Shown piece after piece: positions 35,915-45,700 of a stretch of DNA of 64,000 nt. The number at the start of each line of letters is the position of its first letter. The stretch's first letter is position 1. The DNA comes from Bacteroidales bacterium (GTDB taxonomy: Bacteria > Bacteroidota > Bacteroidia > Bacteroidales > F082). The stretch spans positions 1-64,000 of the forward strand of contig JASBYY010000009.1 of assembly GCA_029983675.1 (NCBI GenBank). The letters run 5' to 3'. A program made the position numbers and the translations under genes. A model generated the notes under the pieces. It saw only the letters and a program-made list of their open reading frames with translations. It was not told the origin of the DNA and did not search any database.

Positions 35915-37375
35915 ATGAATGAATCCATCTTAAAACTTGCCCCCAAGGGCGTATGGGAAGAATTCAAAGGCATTCTTAGCGTGCCTCGTCCCTCGAAAAA
36001 AGAAGAAAAAATGGTGGCTTATCTTGAAAAATGGGCCAAGGATCACAAAATTGAATACATCAAAGAAAAATGCGGCAATATCATCATGACTGTGCCCGCC
36101 ACCAAAGGCATGGAAAAACGCGCAACCATCGTGTTACAAGCGCACATGGACATGGTGTGTGAAAAAAACAGCGACAAGGTGCATGATTTCGAGAAAGACC
36201 CCATCGAAGCTGTTATCAAAGGCGACTGGGTACATGCCAACGGCACCACTCTCGGTGCTGACGATGGTATCGGTGTTGCCGCTGCCTTGGCGGTCATTAC
36301 CGACCCCGATGTAAAGCATGGTCCATTAGAATGCATCTTCACCGTTGATGAAGAGACCGGACTTACCGGCGCTCAGAAACTTAACCCGAAGGATTTCAAA
36401 GGCCGCATTCTGCTCAACCTTGACTCGGAAGACGAAGGTGAGATTTTCATCGGCTGTGCCGGTGGCATGGACACCATCATCAAGATGTACTACAGCTTAG
36501 AAGCTGCCCCAGAAGACGCCAAGGCTTACCGCATCACTGTCAGCGGTCTCAAAGGCGGACACTCCGGCGACGACATCAACAAGAACTTGGCCAATGCCAA
36601 CAAGCTGCTCACGCGCATTCTTTGGCTTGGCACTCAGAAATTTGACCTTGCGCTTTATGACTTCCAAGGCGGCAACCTGCGCAACGCCATTGCCCGCGAA
36701 GCTACGGCTGTGGTCTTTGTGCCCAATGAACACAAAACCGCTTTCGGTAAGTTCGTCAAAGAAATGGAAATCAACTTCAAGGGCGAATACCAAGTCACCG
36801 AACCCTCTCTCAGCGTAAAAGCCGCCGTGGCGGAGATCCAGCCCGATGTCGTCATTGATGAAATGTCGCAGTTCGAACTCCTCAACGCATTGTATGCCTG
36901 TCCTCACGGTGTCATCGCCATGTCGCAGACCATTCCCAACTTCGTCGAGACCTCTACCAACCTCGCCTCTGTCAAGCGCAAGGAAGGCTATTTCTTCATC
37001 CAGACCTCGCAACGCAGCTCTATCGAATCATCAAAAGAAGACGTTGCCGTCATGGTGGAAAGTGTCTTTAACTTGGCCAATGCCGATGTGGAACACACCG
37101 ATGGCTATCCCGGCTGGACCCCCAACCCGAAATCGGCCATCTGTGCCATTGCCGCCGAAGCCTACGAAAAACGTTTTGGACACGCTCCGAAAGTAAAAGC
37201 CATCCACGCCGGACTGGAATGCGGATTGGTGGGCGACAAGATTCCGGGCATGGACATGATTTCGTTCGGCCCCACCCTTCGCGGTGTCCACTCCCCTGAC
37301 GAACGCATCGAAATCAAAACCGTACAGATGTTCTGGGATTTGCTGTGCGACATCTTAAAGAATGCTCCGAAATAA
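35915..37375 (+). CDS. pepD: Aminoacyl-histidine dipeptidase (M20 family, PepD)
   Basis: A 486-aa cytosolic metallopeptidase, equal in length to E. coli PepD. Start at 35915 (MNESILKLAPKGVWEEF); an in-frame ATG at 35855 overlapping the rpe stop is less likely. Di-zinc motifs are VLQAHMDMVCEK (His and Asp), TLGADDGIGVA, FTVDEETGLTGA (catalytic Glu pair) and LDSEDEGEI. Hydrolyses Xaa-His and other dipeptides. Followed by a MITE-like inverted repeat rather than an ordinary terminator. Confidence 0.96.
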   Translation: MNESILKLAPKGVWEEFKGILSVPRPSKKEEKMVAYLEKWAKDHKIEYIKEKCGNIIMTVPATKGMEKRATIVLQAHMDMVCEKNSDKVHDFEKDPIEAVIKGDWVHANGTTLGADDGIGVAAALAVITDPDVKHGPLECIFTVDEETGLTGAQKLNPKDFKGRILLNLDSEDEGEIFIGCAGGMDTIIKMYYSLEAAPEDAKAYRITVSGLKGGHSGDDINKNLANANKLLTRILWLGTQKFDLALYDFQGGNLRNAIAREATAVVFVPNEHKTAFGKFVKEMEINFKGEYQVTEPSLSVKAAVAEIQPDVVIDEMSQFELLNALYACPHGVIAMSQTIPNFVETSTNLASVKRKEGYFFIQTSQRSSIESSKEDVAVMVESVFNLANADVEHTDGYPGWTPNPKSAICAIAAEAYEKRFGHAPKVKAIHAGLECGLVGDKIPGMDMISFGPTLRGVHSPDERIEIKTVQMFWDLLCDILKNAPK

Positions 37376-37412
37376 CCACGCGATCTCATAACACTTGACA
37401 TCTGCAAAATAG

Positions 37413-37521
37413 TGAGGGTGACCAAAAAGTCGTTTTTTGGCAATTTCTGAAAAAATTATATTGATTATCAATAAGTTACAAAACCAGTAGGTCCAAATTT
37501 TACCTTTTTTGGTCACCCTCA
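37413..37521. repeat. MITE-like element with 16-bp perfect terminal inverted repeats
   Basis: TGAGGGTGACCAAAAA (37413-37428) and its exact complement (37506-37521) bracket 77 bp of AT-rich non-coding DNA containing a smaller palindrome ATTGATTATCAAT. TA lies just outside both ends. The structure resembles a small non-autonomous transposable element; no second copy exists in this window. Confidence 0.55.
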
Positions 37522-37558
37522 TTAATAATGAATCACAAAACCAATTATCAACAATAAC

Positions 37559-37908
37559 ATGAAAAAACACATTCTACTCCTATTGATCTTACTCCTCGGC
37601 ATTGGCTCTTTCGCTCAAAACAATGATCAAAAAAACAAGGTCTCAACAAAAAAGAATGCACTTTCACAAAAAATGGAAAGACCTTCCCGCTCCATGGAAA
37701 GGTTCAAATTGTGAATAGCTTTCCGGATCTCAAAGTCCAGATTGTTGAATCCTTCGAAGACTTGGATGTAAAAATAGTGGAATCCTTTCCCGACGATTGT
37801 GGCAAAATCAAGATTGTGGAATCCTTTCCCGATGTAAAGGTTCAAATCGTGGAATCTTTCCCCGACCTCAAGGTGAAACTCGTAACATCATTTCCGGGTG
37901 TGAAATAG
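37559..37908 (+). pseudogene. Small secreted repeat protein split over two frames (frameshifted or recoded)
   Basis: Frame one (37559-37714, 51 aa) gives a clear signal peptide (MKKHILLLLILLLGIGSFAQ) and stops soon after. The -1 frame, open from 37627 to a stop at 37906-37908, encodes the natural continuation: ECTFTKNGKTFPLHGKVQ followed by short repeats of the type VxIVESFPDLK, with a central DDCGK. Joining them gives about 116 aa, matching small exported Bacteroidota proteins built from such V-x-S-F-P-D repeats. The junction falls on A AAA AAC at 37630-37636 in the register required for -1 slippage. A one-base loss in the A7 run is the simpler alternative. The 3' end overlaps the convergent gene by 41 bases. 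Confidence 0.7.
37630..37636 (+). other. Slippery heptamer A AAA AAC
   Basis: Zero-frame codons AAA (37631-37633) and AAC (37634-37636) preceded by A, the X XXY YYZ pattern. A -1 slip enters the repeat-encoding frame. Just downstream AAGGTCT (37637-37643) can pair with AGACCTT (37679-37685), though it starts closer to the site than typical stimulators. Confidence 0.5.
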
Positions 37909-40300
37909 CAACTTTACTCGGATTCTCGCGCGTGTGGTAACGAAGAATAATTTCCGGCGAAACACTGGATTTTGAATTGATATATGCCGAAAAAAACACA
38001 GCAGAAAGTCCCTCTGGCAACAATGCTTCTCCTTGGCAATCAACAGATTGAATAATATTATAGTTCTTATCGGTGATACAAGCCTTGCCGTTAAAATCCA
38101 GCAACAAGTATTGACCGTTTCTCAACGTACAAGGAAATATAACTGTATCCAACAAGGTTGCAATGGATGGATTTTTCATTTCACCCTTTCCGTTGAGACA
38201 AATCCGCAATGCGAAATGTCCATCGTCGGTGCCTCTCCATTGCCATTCCTCACCAAGCATTTGCCCGGCTTCTGCCTTTGAAACATTCAAGAAGTAGCGG
38301 CGCGAGATATTCAACGGATACAACAAAAAACTGCTGTCGTCCACCAGTTCCAAATGCCATTCCGAATACGGGTCGCACATGCCGGCCTTTTGTTCATCGC
38401 TGAAAGCGGCATGCAGACGCAGCCGTTCCCAATTCCGAATCGTTGCCAACAACCGGTCTATCTGTCCGTGTTTTTTCAAGGTGGTGAGATCTGTCGTAAT
38501 GCCAAAACCGGCTTCAAAACCGGCTGCCTTTGAAAGAAACCATTCGATATCTTCTAATGAGGTGCATTCGAAATTCTTATCGGATAGACGAATAGTTTTT
38601 TTTCCGAGCATACGAGGAAGCCGATTCCGATCAAAAAAATCCTGTTCCTTGACATACGCTTCAACCTGTCTGACCCGAGCCGTGCCTTCCCACAACTCCG
38701 CCCTATCGATACGCGAATGAATATGCCATGTGAAATGTGTCAAACAGCTGGCTTCGTTCACAACACCATGATTCCATCCCGAAAAACACTGCGAAACGAA
38801 CCTCGCTTGGGCATAATCGCCATGTCCCAAATAACCACAGCCCTCAATATTGTCAAATGAGAAATACGATAGCCCCGTGTTGTTGACCATTTGAACAAGT
38901 CGCTGCGTTATCTCGTCTTGCAGCTGAAAATCAGAAAACAAGGCCTTGCTTGGATGGTCCCAAAGTTTGTAAACCATAGCGTTTTGCCCGTGTGCGGATT
39001 TTTTAGTGCCGAAAGCGCCTCTTTTACAATGGTGCAGATAGGTCAAGTTACCCGCGCTCTCGCATGTGCGGTAGGTAATCAGTTCATTTCCAATCTGCAA
39101 GACATTGACTGTAAGATTCTTATCAAACAATGGCGAACGACGCACACAAAAATCGGTTTCATCCACAGACAAGTCGCCTAATAACTGTAAAGTCCCTTGT
39201 TTCAAAAGATGTTTACTCGGATTGGGAGTAACGTAAACATCATTGGTTGTCAATAAATTAGAAAAGGCACAAATGCCAAAATGCACACCTTTTGATTCAG
39301 CTTTTTCCACCAACTGCCGCACCGATGCATCGCCTCCTTTTGCAAAGGCGGGATTCCATTGATAATGCCCCCAGTTGGAAAAAGGATTGGGATGCACCAA
39401 GTATTCAAGCCCGGCCTTTTGGCAAATTTCGAGTAGAAAATCAATATCATTTTCGGCAAACTCACTGACAAGATACGACTTTGAGCGTTCTTTTGAAAAT
39501 TTACTCCATTCGCCATTGATAAGTGGATGGGGAAGTCTGTGCGCTACCTCTATGGCCTCGATCCGATGTAGCAAATCTGTTTTTTTGCACCCGAAAAGTG
39601 CAATTCCGGCTCCTTCAATCAAAGCATCCTCCCCATCTACCGGCTGCACCATCACCTGTTCCACGCCATTCACATTACGGTGTGCAAGTTCGTTGCGCCG
39701 CCATGCCGAAAGCTGCAACATGGCTCCGTTTTGAATGCGCATGGCTGCCTTAGTGTATTCGGTTGCAGCTATGAGGTTGTTTGCATCGATATGATATTCA
39801 AATCGTTCTGAAATTTCAGTTATATATTGCTGTGGAAATCCGGCAACAACCTTTTCATTCAAGGCTTGCACACCGAAAGCCTCTTCCTTGCCCTGAACCA
39901 CCCCGATGACATCAGCCACCACCTCATCCAGCCGTACCGCAACAGGTGCCAACAACAAGGCTTCATATTCGGCGGGAACGTCAACCATTTCCATGACCAG
40001 ACAGTGCCAGGTTGCATACACTTTCATCTCAACCCGATTTCCATCCGACATGCCGAGAGTACATATACTGTCAGAAAAGATACAGGATTGCGGAAACACC
40101 AAGCTGTTCTCATGGCAGGCGGCAATCATTGGATAATTACCCGCACACAGTACTTCTCGGTCACAAACCTTTATCGATAAGAAATAGCCGTTACTGTTGA
40201 CAGAAACTTGCAGCCCATCCGACTGGAAAACAAATGATTGCGCAGAAACACCGCCAAAGGATAAAACAAGAAAACACAAGAATAATGAAAAATGCTTCAT
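37868..40300 (-). CDS. Secreted protein, probable glycoside-hydrolase-like TIM barrel
   Basis: An 810-aa exported protein (signal peptide MKHFSLFLCFLVLSFGGVSAQ; a second ATG two codons upstream at 40306 is possible). Residues about 25-260 look like a beta-sandwich domain. The middle (about 270-560) has segments expected of a (beta/alpha)8 barrel: GLEYLVHPNPFSNWGHYQW, GVHFGICAFSNLL, and LSYFSFDNIEGCGYLGHGDYA, whose acidic residues could be catalytic. A C-terminal beta domain follows. I do not recognise a named family. It starts 4-10 bases after the dGTPase stop, so it is the last gene of a tsaD-dgt transcript, an unexpected location for a carbohydrate enzyme. Confidence 0.55.
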   Translation of the reverse strand: MKHFSLFLCFLVLSFGGVSAQSFVFQSDGLQVSVNSNGYFLSIKVCDREVLCAGNYPMIAACHENSLVFPQSCIFSDSICTLGMSDGNRVEMKVYATWHCLVMEMVDVPAEYEALLLAPVAVRLDEVVADVIGVVQGKEEAFGVQALNEKVVAGFPQQYITEISERFEYHIDANNLIAATEYTKAAMRIQNGAMLQLSAWRRNELAHRNVNGVEQVMVQPVDGEDALIEGAGIALFGCKKTDLLHRIEAIEVAHRLPHPLINGEWSKFSKERSKSYLVSEFAENDIDFLLEICQKAGLEYLVHPNPFSNWGHYQWNPAFAKGGDASVRQLVEKAESKGVHFGICAFSNLLTTNDVYVTPNPSKHLLKQGTLQLLGDLSVDETDFCVRRSPLFDKNLTVNVLQIGNELITYRTCESAGNLTYLHHCKRGAFGTKKSAHGQNAMVYKLWDHPSKALFSDFQLQDEITQRLVQMVNNTGLSYFSFDNIEGCGYLGHGDYAQARFVSQCFSGWNHGVVNEASCLTHFTWHIHSRIDRAELWEGTARVRQVEAYVKEQDFFDRNRLPRMLGKKTIRLSDKNFECTSLEDIEWFLSKAAGFEAGFGITTDLTTLKKHGQIDRLLATIRNWERLRLHAAFSDEQKAGMCDPYSEWHLELVDDSSFLLYPLNISRRYFLNVSKAEAGQMLGEEWQWRGTDDGHFALRICLNGKGEMKNPSIATLLDTVIFPCTLRNGQYLLLDFNGKACITDKNYNIIQSVDCQGEALLPEGLSAVFFSAYINSKSSVSPEIILRYHTRENPSKVAISHPEMMLRVSP

Positions 40301-40310
40301 GATCATTCAA

Positions 40311-41627
40311 TTATTCGATACCACGCAAATCCTTATACATCTGAACAGCATAGAGATCGGTCATATTGGAAATGAAATCGAGCACGGCTTGTATTTTGAC
40401 ATAGGTATCATTCGACTTTGCCTCGAACTGTTTCGGCATCAGCGAAAGCAATCGCCGATTATAGGCAGAATTGGGCTTCATGACGGCATTGATGAAATCA
40501 TGCAGCAGGGTGCCGATGACATTGAAACCCGTGAGTTCAATTTTGACCACAGACGGATGCTGATAGATGCCTTGCACAGAGGTGTCGCGGCATTGGTTGA
40601 GTGCCTTTTTCTCAAAATCGGGAAGACAAGCTATCAGACTGCCCGCAAATGTGCCTTCGATAATCTCACCATAGTGCTGCACAAAAACATCACTCACTGC
40701 ATTCACCAATTTATTAATCAATGTGGCACGAAGAAAAGAGACCCGCTCATTGACATCAGTCACATCATTGTAAACCTGATTCTTATGGTCGAAAACCTCT
40801 TTTTCTTTCAACGGGTTGAAAAACGACAGAAAACAATGCTCCACCGCTTCGGTAGAAACAATGCCCCGTTTGTGTGCGTCTTCCATGTCGAGGATTAGAT
40901 AACAGATATCATCGGCAGATTCCATCAAATACGATAGCGGATGACGGGCATACACGCCGTGCGCAACATCGATTTTCGGAATCCCGCACTCTTTCATAAT
41001 CCATTCAAAAACAGATGTTTCAGAATAAAACACATTGTATTTCTTCCGTCTCCCATTGTCAAAAGAATGATAGGGATATTTTATTAATGTGGCCAAGGTG
41101 GCTGCCGTCAGCGAGAATCCGCCCGGACGCCGTCCAACAAACTGATGGGTCAGCAATCGAAGAGCATTGGCATTGCCCTCAAAAGCAATCAAGTCAGACC
41201 ATTGTGCCGGTAAAACCTGATTTTCAAAAATCCGGCCTTCCCCATCCTTGAAATAGCTGCTGATGGCGTTTTCACCCGAATGGCCAAACGGAGGATTGCC
41301 AAGGTCGTGTGCCAAACAAGCTGCCGAAACCACTGAATCAATCTCATTCAATGACAGTCCCAATTCGGGGTACAATTCCGTCAGCTTTTGCGATGCCATA
41401 CGAGCGATGGAACGACCGACACTTGCCACTTCTAAACTGTGTGTCAACCGGTTGTGAACAATCTGGCTGCCCGGCAAGGGAAAGACTTGTGTTTTGTTTT
41501 GCAGCCGCCGAAATGCGCTTGAAAACACAATCCGGTCATAATCGCGTTGAAAGGAAGTGCGGATATCGGTGCTTTTGTGGGGCGAGGCACAACGCTTCGT
41601 GGAAAGTAAATCGGACCAGTTCATCAT
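40311..41627 (-). CDS. dgt: Deoxyguanosinetriphosphate triphosphohydrolase-like protein
   Basis: A 438-aa HD-domain enzyme that hydrolyses dGTP (or dNTPs) to nucleoside and triphosphate. Start chosen at ATG 41627 (MMNWSDLLSTKR), 11 bases past the tsaD stop; a TTG at 41642 is the only longer option. HD motifs appear as HNRLTHSLEVASVGRS (about 61-76) and CLAHDLGNPPFGHSGE (about 107-122), with ESADDICYLILD for the last metal ligand. Length and motifs fit the short Dgt class. Confidence 0.94.
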   Translation of the reverse strand: MMNWSDLLSTKRCASPHKSTDIRTSFQRDYDRIVFSSAFRRLQNKTQVFPLPGSQIVHNRLTHSLEVASVGRSIARMASQKLTELYPELGLSLNEIDSVVSAACLAHDLGNPPFGHSGENAISSYFKDGEGRIFENQVLPAQWSDLIAFEGNANALRLLTHQFVGRRPGGFSLTAATLATLIKYPYHSFDNGRRKKYNVFYSETSVFEWIMKECGIPKIDVAHGVYARHPLSYLMESADDICYLILDMEDAHKRGIVSTEAVEHCFLSFFNPLKEKEVFDHKNQVYNDVTDVNERVSFLRATLINKLVNAVSDVFVQHYGEIIEGTFAGSLIACLPDFEKKALNQCRDTSVQGIYQHPSVVKIELTGFNVIGTLLHDFINAVMKPNSAYNRRLLSLMPKQFEAKSNDTYVKIQAVLDFISNMTDLYAVQMYKDLRGIE

Positions 41628-41638
41628 AATATTAATCC

Positions 41639-42661
41639 TCAAACATTAAGGCTTTGCCGTGCATACGGCGTTAAGTCCTGCGAGGCGAAATCGCCTTTCA
41701 AATACTTAAAATAGCCGGCAACGGCAACCATAGCCGCATTATCGGTGCTATAGCTGAGACGGGGTATGAAAATACGCCATTTGTATTTTTCGGCAGCAGC
41801 CCTCATGGCATCGTGCAGCCCCGAATTGGCCGAAACGCCACCGGCAATAGCCACGGTGGAAATACCCGTTTGCTTGGCGGCTTTTACCAGTTTATTCATC
41901 AGAATCTCAATAATGGTTTTCTGCACCGATGCACAAAGGTCGGCCACATTTTCCTCGATAAACTTCGGATTATCGCGCAAATGGTCGCGAACAGTATATA
42001 AAATACTGGTCTTCAAGCCACTGAAGCTATAATTCAATCCCGGAATATTTGGCCTTGCAAAACTGAAAGCGTCGGGATTACCTATTTTAGCCATTTTATC
42101 GATAACAGGGCCACCGGGATACGGCAGTCCAAGAATCTTTGCCGTCTTGTCAAACGCCTCACCCGCCGCATCATCAATGGTTTGACCGATGACCTCCATG
42201 TCGAAATAATCCTTTACGACCACTATTTGCGTGTGACCTCCTGATACCGTGAGACATAGGAAAGGAAAGTCAGGCACTTCATCGTGATCGGCATCGGTGG
42301 CGAAGTGCACAAGAATATGCGCATTCATGTGATCGACTTCAACCATTGGAATGTCAAGTGTCAACGCAAAAGCCTTTGCAAATGAGGTTCCTACAAGAAG
42401 AGAGCCTAAAAGACCCGGTCCACGTGTAAAAGCAATGGCAGATAATTGTTTTTTATCTATTTTTGCATCTTTCAAGGCCGTGTCGATAACGGGAATGATA
42501 TTTTGCTGGTGCGCACGTGAAGCAAGTTCAGGAACAACGCCTCCATACTTCTCATGCACTTTTTGTCCGGCGATGACGTTAGAAAGGACGCAGGTGCCTC
42601 GAAGAACAGCGGCAGAAGTGTCGTCACATGATGATTCAATGCCTAAAATGTATTCGTCCAT
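41639..42661 (-). CDS. tsaD: tRNA N6-adenosine threonylcarbamoyltransferase
   Basis: A 340-aa ASKHA-fold enzyme that, with TsaB/TsaC/TsaE, makes t6A37 in ANN-decoding tRNAs. The start at ATG 42661 gives the family N-terminus YILGIESSCDDTSAAV; a longer frame to 42766 is not family-like. Metal-binding motif is VEVDHMNAHILVHF (about 105-118). ATP-binding segments include LCLTVSGGHTQ and VAIAGGVSANSG. First gene of the tsaD-dgt-hydrolase transcript. Confidence 0.97.
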   Translation of the reverse strand: MDEYILGIESSCDDTSAAVLRGTCVLSNVIAGQKVHEKYGGVVPELASRAHQQNIIPVIDTALKDAKIDKKQLSAIAFTRGPGLLGSLLVGTSFAKAFALTLDIPMVEVDHMNAHILVHFATDADHDEVPDFPFLCLTVSGGHTQIVVVKDYFDMEVIGQTIDDAAGEAFDKTAKILGLPYPGGPVIDKMAKIGNPDAFSFARPNIPGLNYSFSGLKTSILYTVRDHLRDNPKFIEENVADLCASVQKTIIEILMNKLVKAAKQTGISTVAIAGGVSANSGLHDAMRAAAEKYKWRIFIPRLSYSTDNAAMVAVAGYFKYLKGDFASQDLTPYARQSLNV

Positions 42662-42679
42662 AACTATGATTTGAAGGGT

Positions 42680-42687
42680 CAAAATTA
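42680..42687 (-). promoter_or_regulatory. Promoter -7 box for tsaD
   Basis: TAATTTTG on the minus strand, 18 bases before the tsaD ATG. It lies within the 58-bp gap to the divergent TamB-like gene. Confidence 0.55.
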
Positions 42688-42719
42688 TCAAAAAAAAGAT
42701 TAGAAATATTATTCTTGTC

Positions 42720-45700
42720 ATGATAATGGTGTTGTTTTCGGCGTTTATCAGCCTTTGCATCGCCATACAAGACCCTATTTTCCAGAAATTTGCAGTCCGT
42801 ATTGCCGGTTCCTATCTTTCGGAAAAAACCGGTGCCGAAATCAAAGTCGGGAAAGTGTATATCTCCCCCGATCTTTCTCTACACATTGACAGGCTGGTTG
42901 TCAATGATTTGCATAATAATCAACTGGCCAATGTAGGCTATTTGGAAATCCACATCAGTCCTACCGAACTGATCAATGGCAAAATTCATGTCACAAACAT
43001 CGAGTTACGTGACAGCAAAGCCAACCTCATTCAATATGAGGGCGAAAATGACTTCAACTTCACGTTTTTGGCCAATTTCTTCAACTCGGGTGAATCAAAA
43101 CTGAAAAAAGGAAAACCGGACGCCATAAAAATCGACCATATCGCTTTGAAAGACTTCGACTTTCAGATGTGGATTCAGGAACATGACCATCCGGAAAATG
43201 CGGCACTGAAAACCATGGACTACGCCCATATCGACATAGACAGCATCTATCTCGATGCCGACAACTTATTGGTGCTGGACGATTCCATCATGGTTCGCAT
43301 TAACTTTTTATCTGCCTACGAGTCAAGCGGTTTCATCATAAAAAGTATGGAATCGGATGTCAACATATCAAGACACGGCATCCTGCTCGATGGTCTCATG
43401 GTCGAAACGAACAACAGCAGTCTGCATCTGGACCTACACATGCTGTATGATGATTATTCGGCGTTCAACGACTTCCTCGACTCCGTCCGGTTCGACTCGA
43501 AAATCTACCCCACCGACATCATGCTCAGCGACATTGGTCATTTTGCCGATGTGATGTACCAAATGCCCAATCGGATATTCTTCGAATGCTTGTTCACCGG
43601 TCCCGTGTCGAACTTCAAGATTGACAATCTGAGTTTTGAATACGGCAAAGAAACCCACTTTGAAGGCAGCATGAGCATGTGCGGTCTTCCCGATTTCATG
43701 ACCTGTTACAACACGCTGAACATTGACAACATGATGTATAGCTACAATGACCTTGTACATTTCCATATTCCGGGAAACACCGTTGTCATTCCGCTGCCCA
43801 AACAGTTGGAGCCATTGCAATCGGGCAATATCCGGGGCAAATTCAAAGGCTGTTATACCGACTTTATCACTGAGCTTTATGTGACCTCGAATATCGGCGA
43901 GGTGGAAACCTCCATCGAAATGAGTAAAATCGGCACTGAAAACCATTTCTCAAGCCAAATTGAAGCCAAGCGCATCAACATCGGCACTTTGGCCAACGCT
44001 CCCGAAAAAATAGGCACCATCGACCTAAGCGCACAAGTGGTCGGGAACAGCGGCTCTGACGGCATCGAACTCGATATCGACGGCAATGCCTTCAACGCTT
44101 TTGTACTTGGCAACACCATCGATGCCATTTCGCTTGACGGCAACCTGAAAGGACAATCATTCAATGGTTTGGTCAGTATTAAAGACAACGAGCTCGACCT
44201 TGACTTCAACGGGATGCTCGATTTCAGCAATGCCCAAAAGCCGGTTATGAATTTCGAGGCCGAAATCACCAAGGCCGACCTGAAAGAACTTAATATCGTA
44301 AAGGAAGGAAACAAGTCGATCCTCAGCACGAAAATCAGTGCCAACCTGACGGGTATTGACCTTGACATTGCAGAAGGCAAACTTTCCATTAGCGATACCA
44401 AATATTCCGATAGCCATGGCAACTACGCCATGCAGCATTTCGACGCCACCTTAGTAAACGACCAGTTCATGCAGAAACGCTTTAGTATCGGTAGCGATCT
44501 GCTCGACTTCGAAATGGCAGGAAAAATCAGCTTCGCCACCCTTGGCGAAGCTTTCAAGACATACATCGTTTCGTATGCCGATATTCCACAATGGCACGAT
44601 GCCAGTTACGGCAAAACCGACGACCTTGCAATGTCGCCCTCCGACGACCAAGACTTTTTCGTCAACCTGACCCTTAAAAAGCCATCCGTCCTCACCTCCC
44701 TTCTCATGCCCAACCTGAATGTTGCCGACAACACTTCCTTTAAGGGCACTTTCACATCGAAAACGCGACAGTTGAACTTCACGTTCCGCTCGAAGTCGGC
44801 TACGTACAATGGCATCCGATTCGACAATATCGAATGCAAGAACTACAGTACATTGTTCAGTTCGGTGGCAAGCCTCTCGGTGAAAGATGTCATCCTGCGC
44901 GACAGCACAGGCCTTTCCGACATGTTCAAAGTTCAGAACCTCGGATTGACGGCACGCCTGCGCAACGATAGCATTATGACCAATCTGTCATGGTTTGACG
45001 ACATGACAAATCCGCATAATAAGGCCGACATCAAGACCTCATTCGTTCCCGAAATAGGCGGTGGCCGTTTCAACATCGCCCAAGCAGAAATCCTCATTAA
45101 CGATTCACTTTGGATCATCAACCCCAACAATGCCATTGTACTTTCAGATGGTAGAACAAAGGTGTCGAACCTTGCATTTTACAGCAACAGCCAGTCCATC
45201 TGCCTCGATGGATATGCACCTATAAATCAGAACGATACAATTTCCGCCACTTTTGAACGATTTAACATCTCCTCTTTTGACCCCATATTCCATGAAAAAG
45301 GATTTGACCCTGACGGTTTCATTAGCGGTCGGGTGAAAGCAAGCAATGCGACCGCCAGCCCAATGCTGTTTGCCGACTTGCGCATCGATGAACTTGCACT
45401 GAACGGCGACCATTACGGCGATGCCATTATTCAAAGCGTCTGGGACAACGAAGAAAAGTCGGTGTATGCCTTTACCAGCATTACAGACGGTTCCACGAAT
45501 ATCCTTAATCTCGCCGGCACCTATTCGCCTACCAAAAAAACTGACAACCTCAATTTCCAATTGACATTAAACCACCTGAGATTAAATATTTTATCGCCAT
45601 TTGCCAAAGGCATTGTAGAAAGAATACAAGGCTATGGAACAGGCAATTTCAATCTTGCCGGTTCCTTGGCACAGCCTTCCATCAAAGGAAAACTGAACAT

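Noticed and set aside
36497..37012. 171-aa minus-strand frame opposite pepD
   Set aside because: Mirror of pepD codon structure; no independent start signal or motif.
37413..37521. Reading the inverted repeat as a pepD terminator
   Set aside because: A 77-base loop and no T-run after the second arm make an intrinsic terminator unlikely; MITE-like interpretation preferred.
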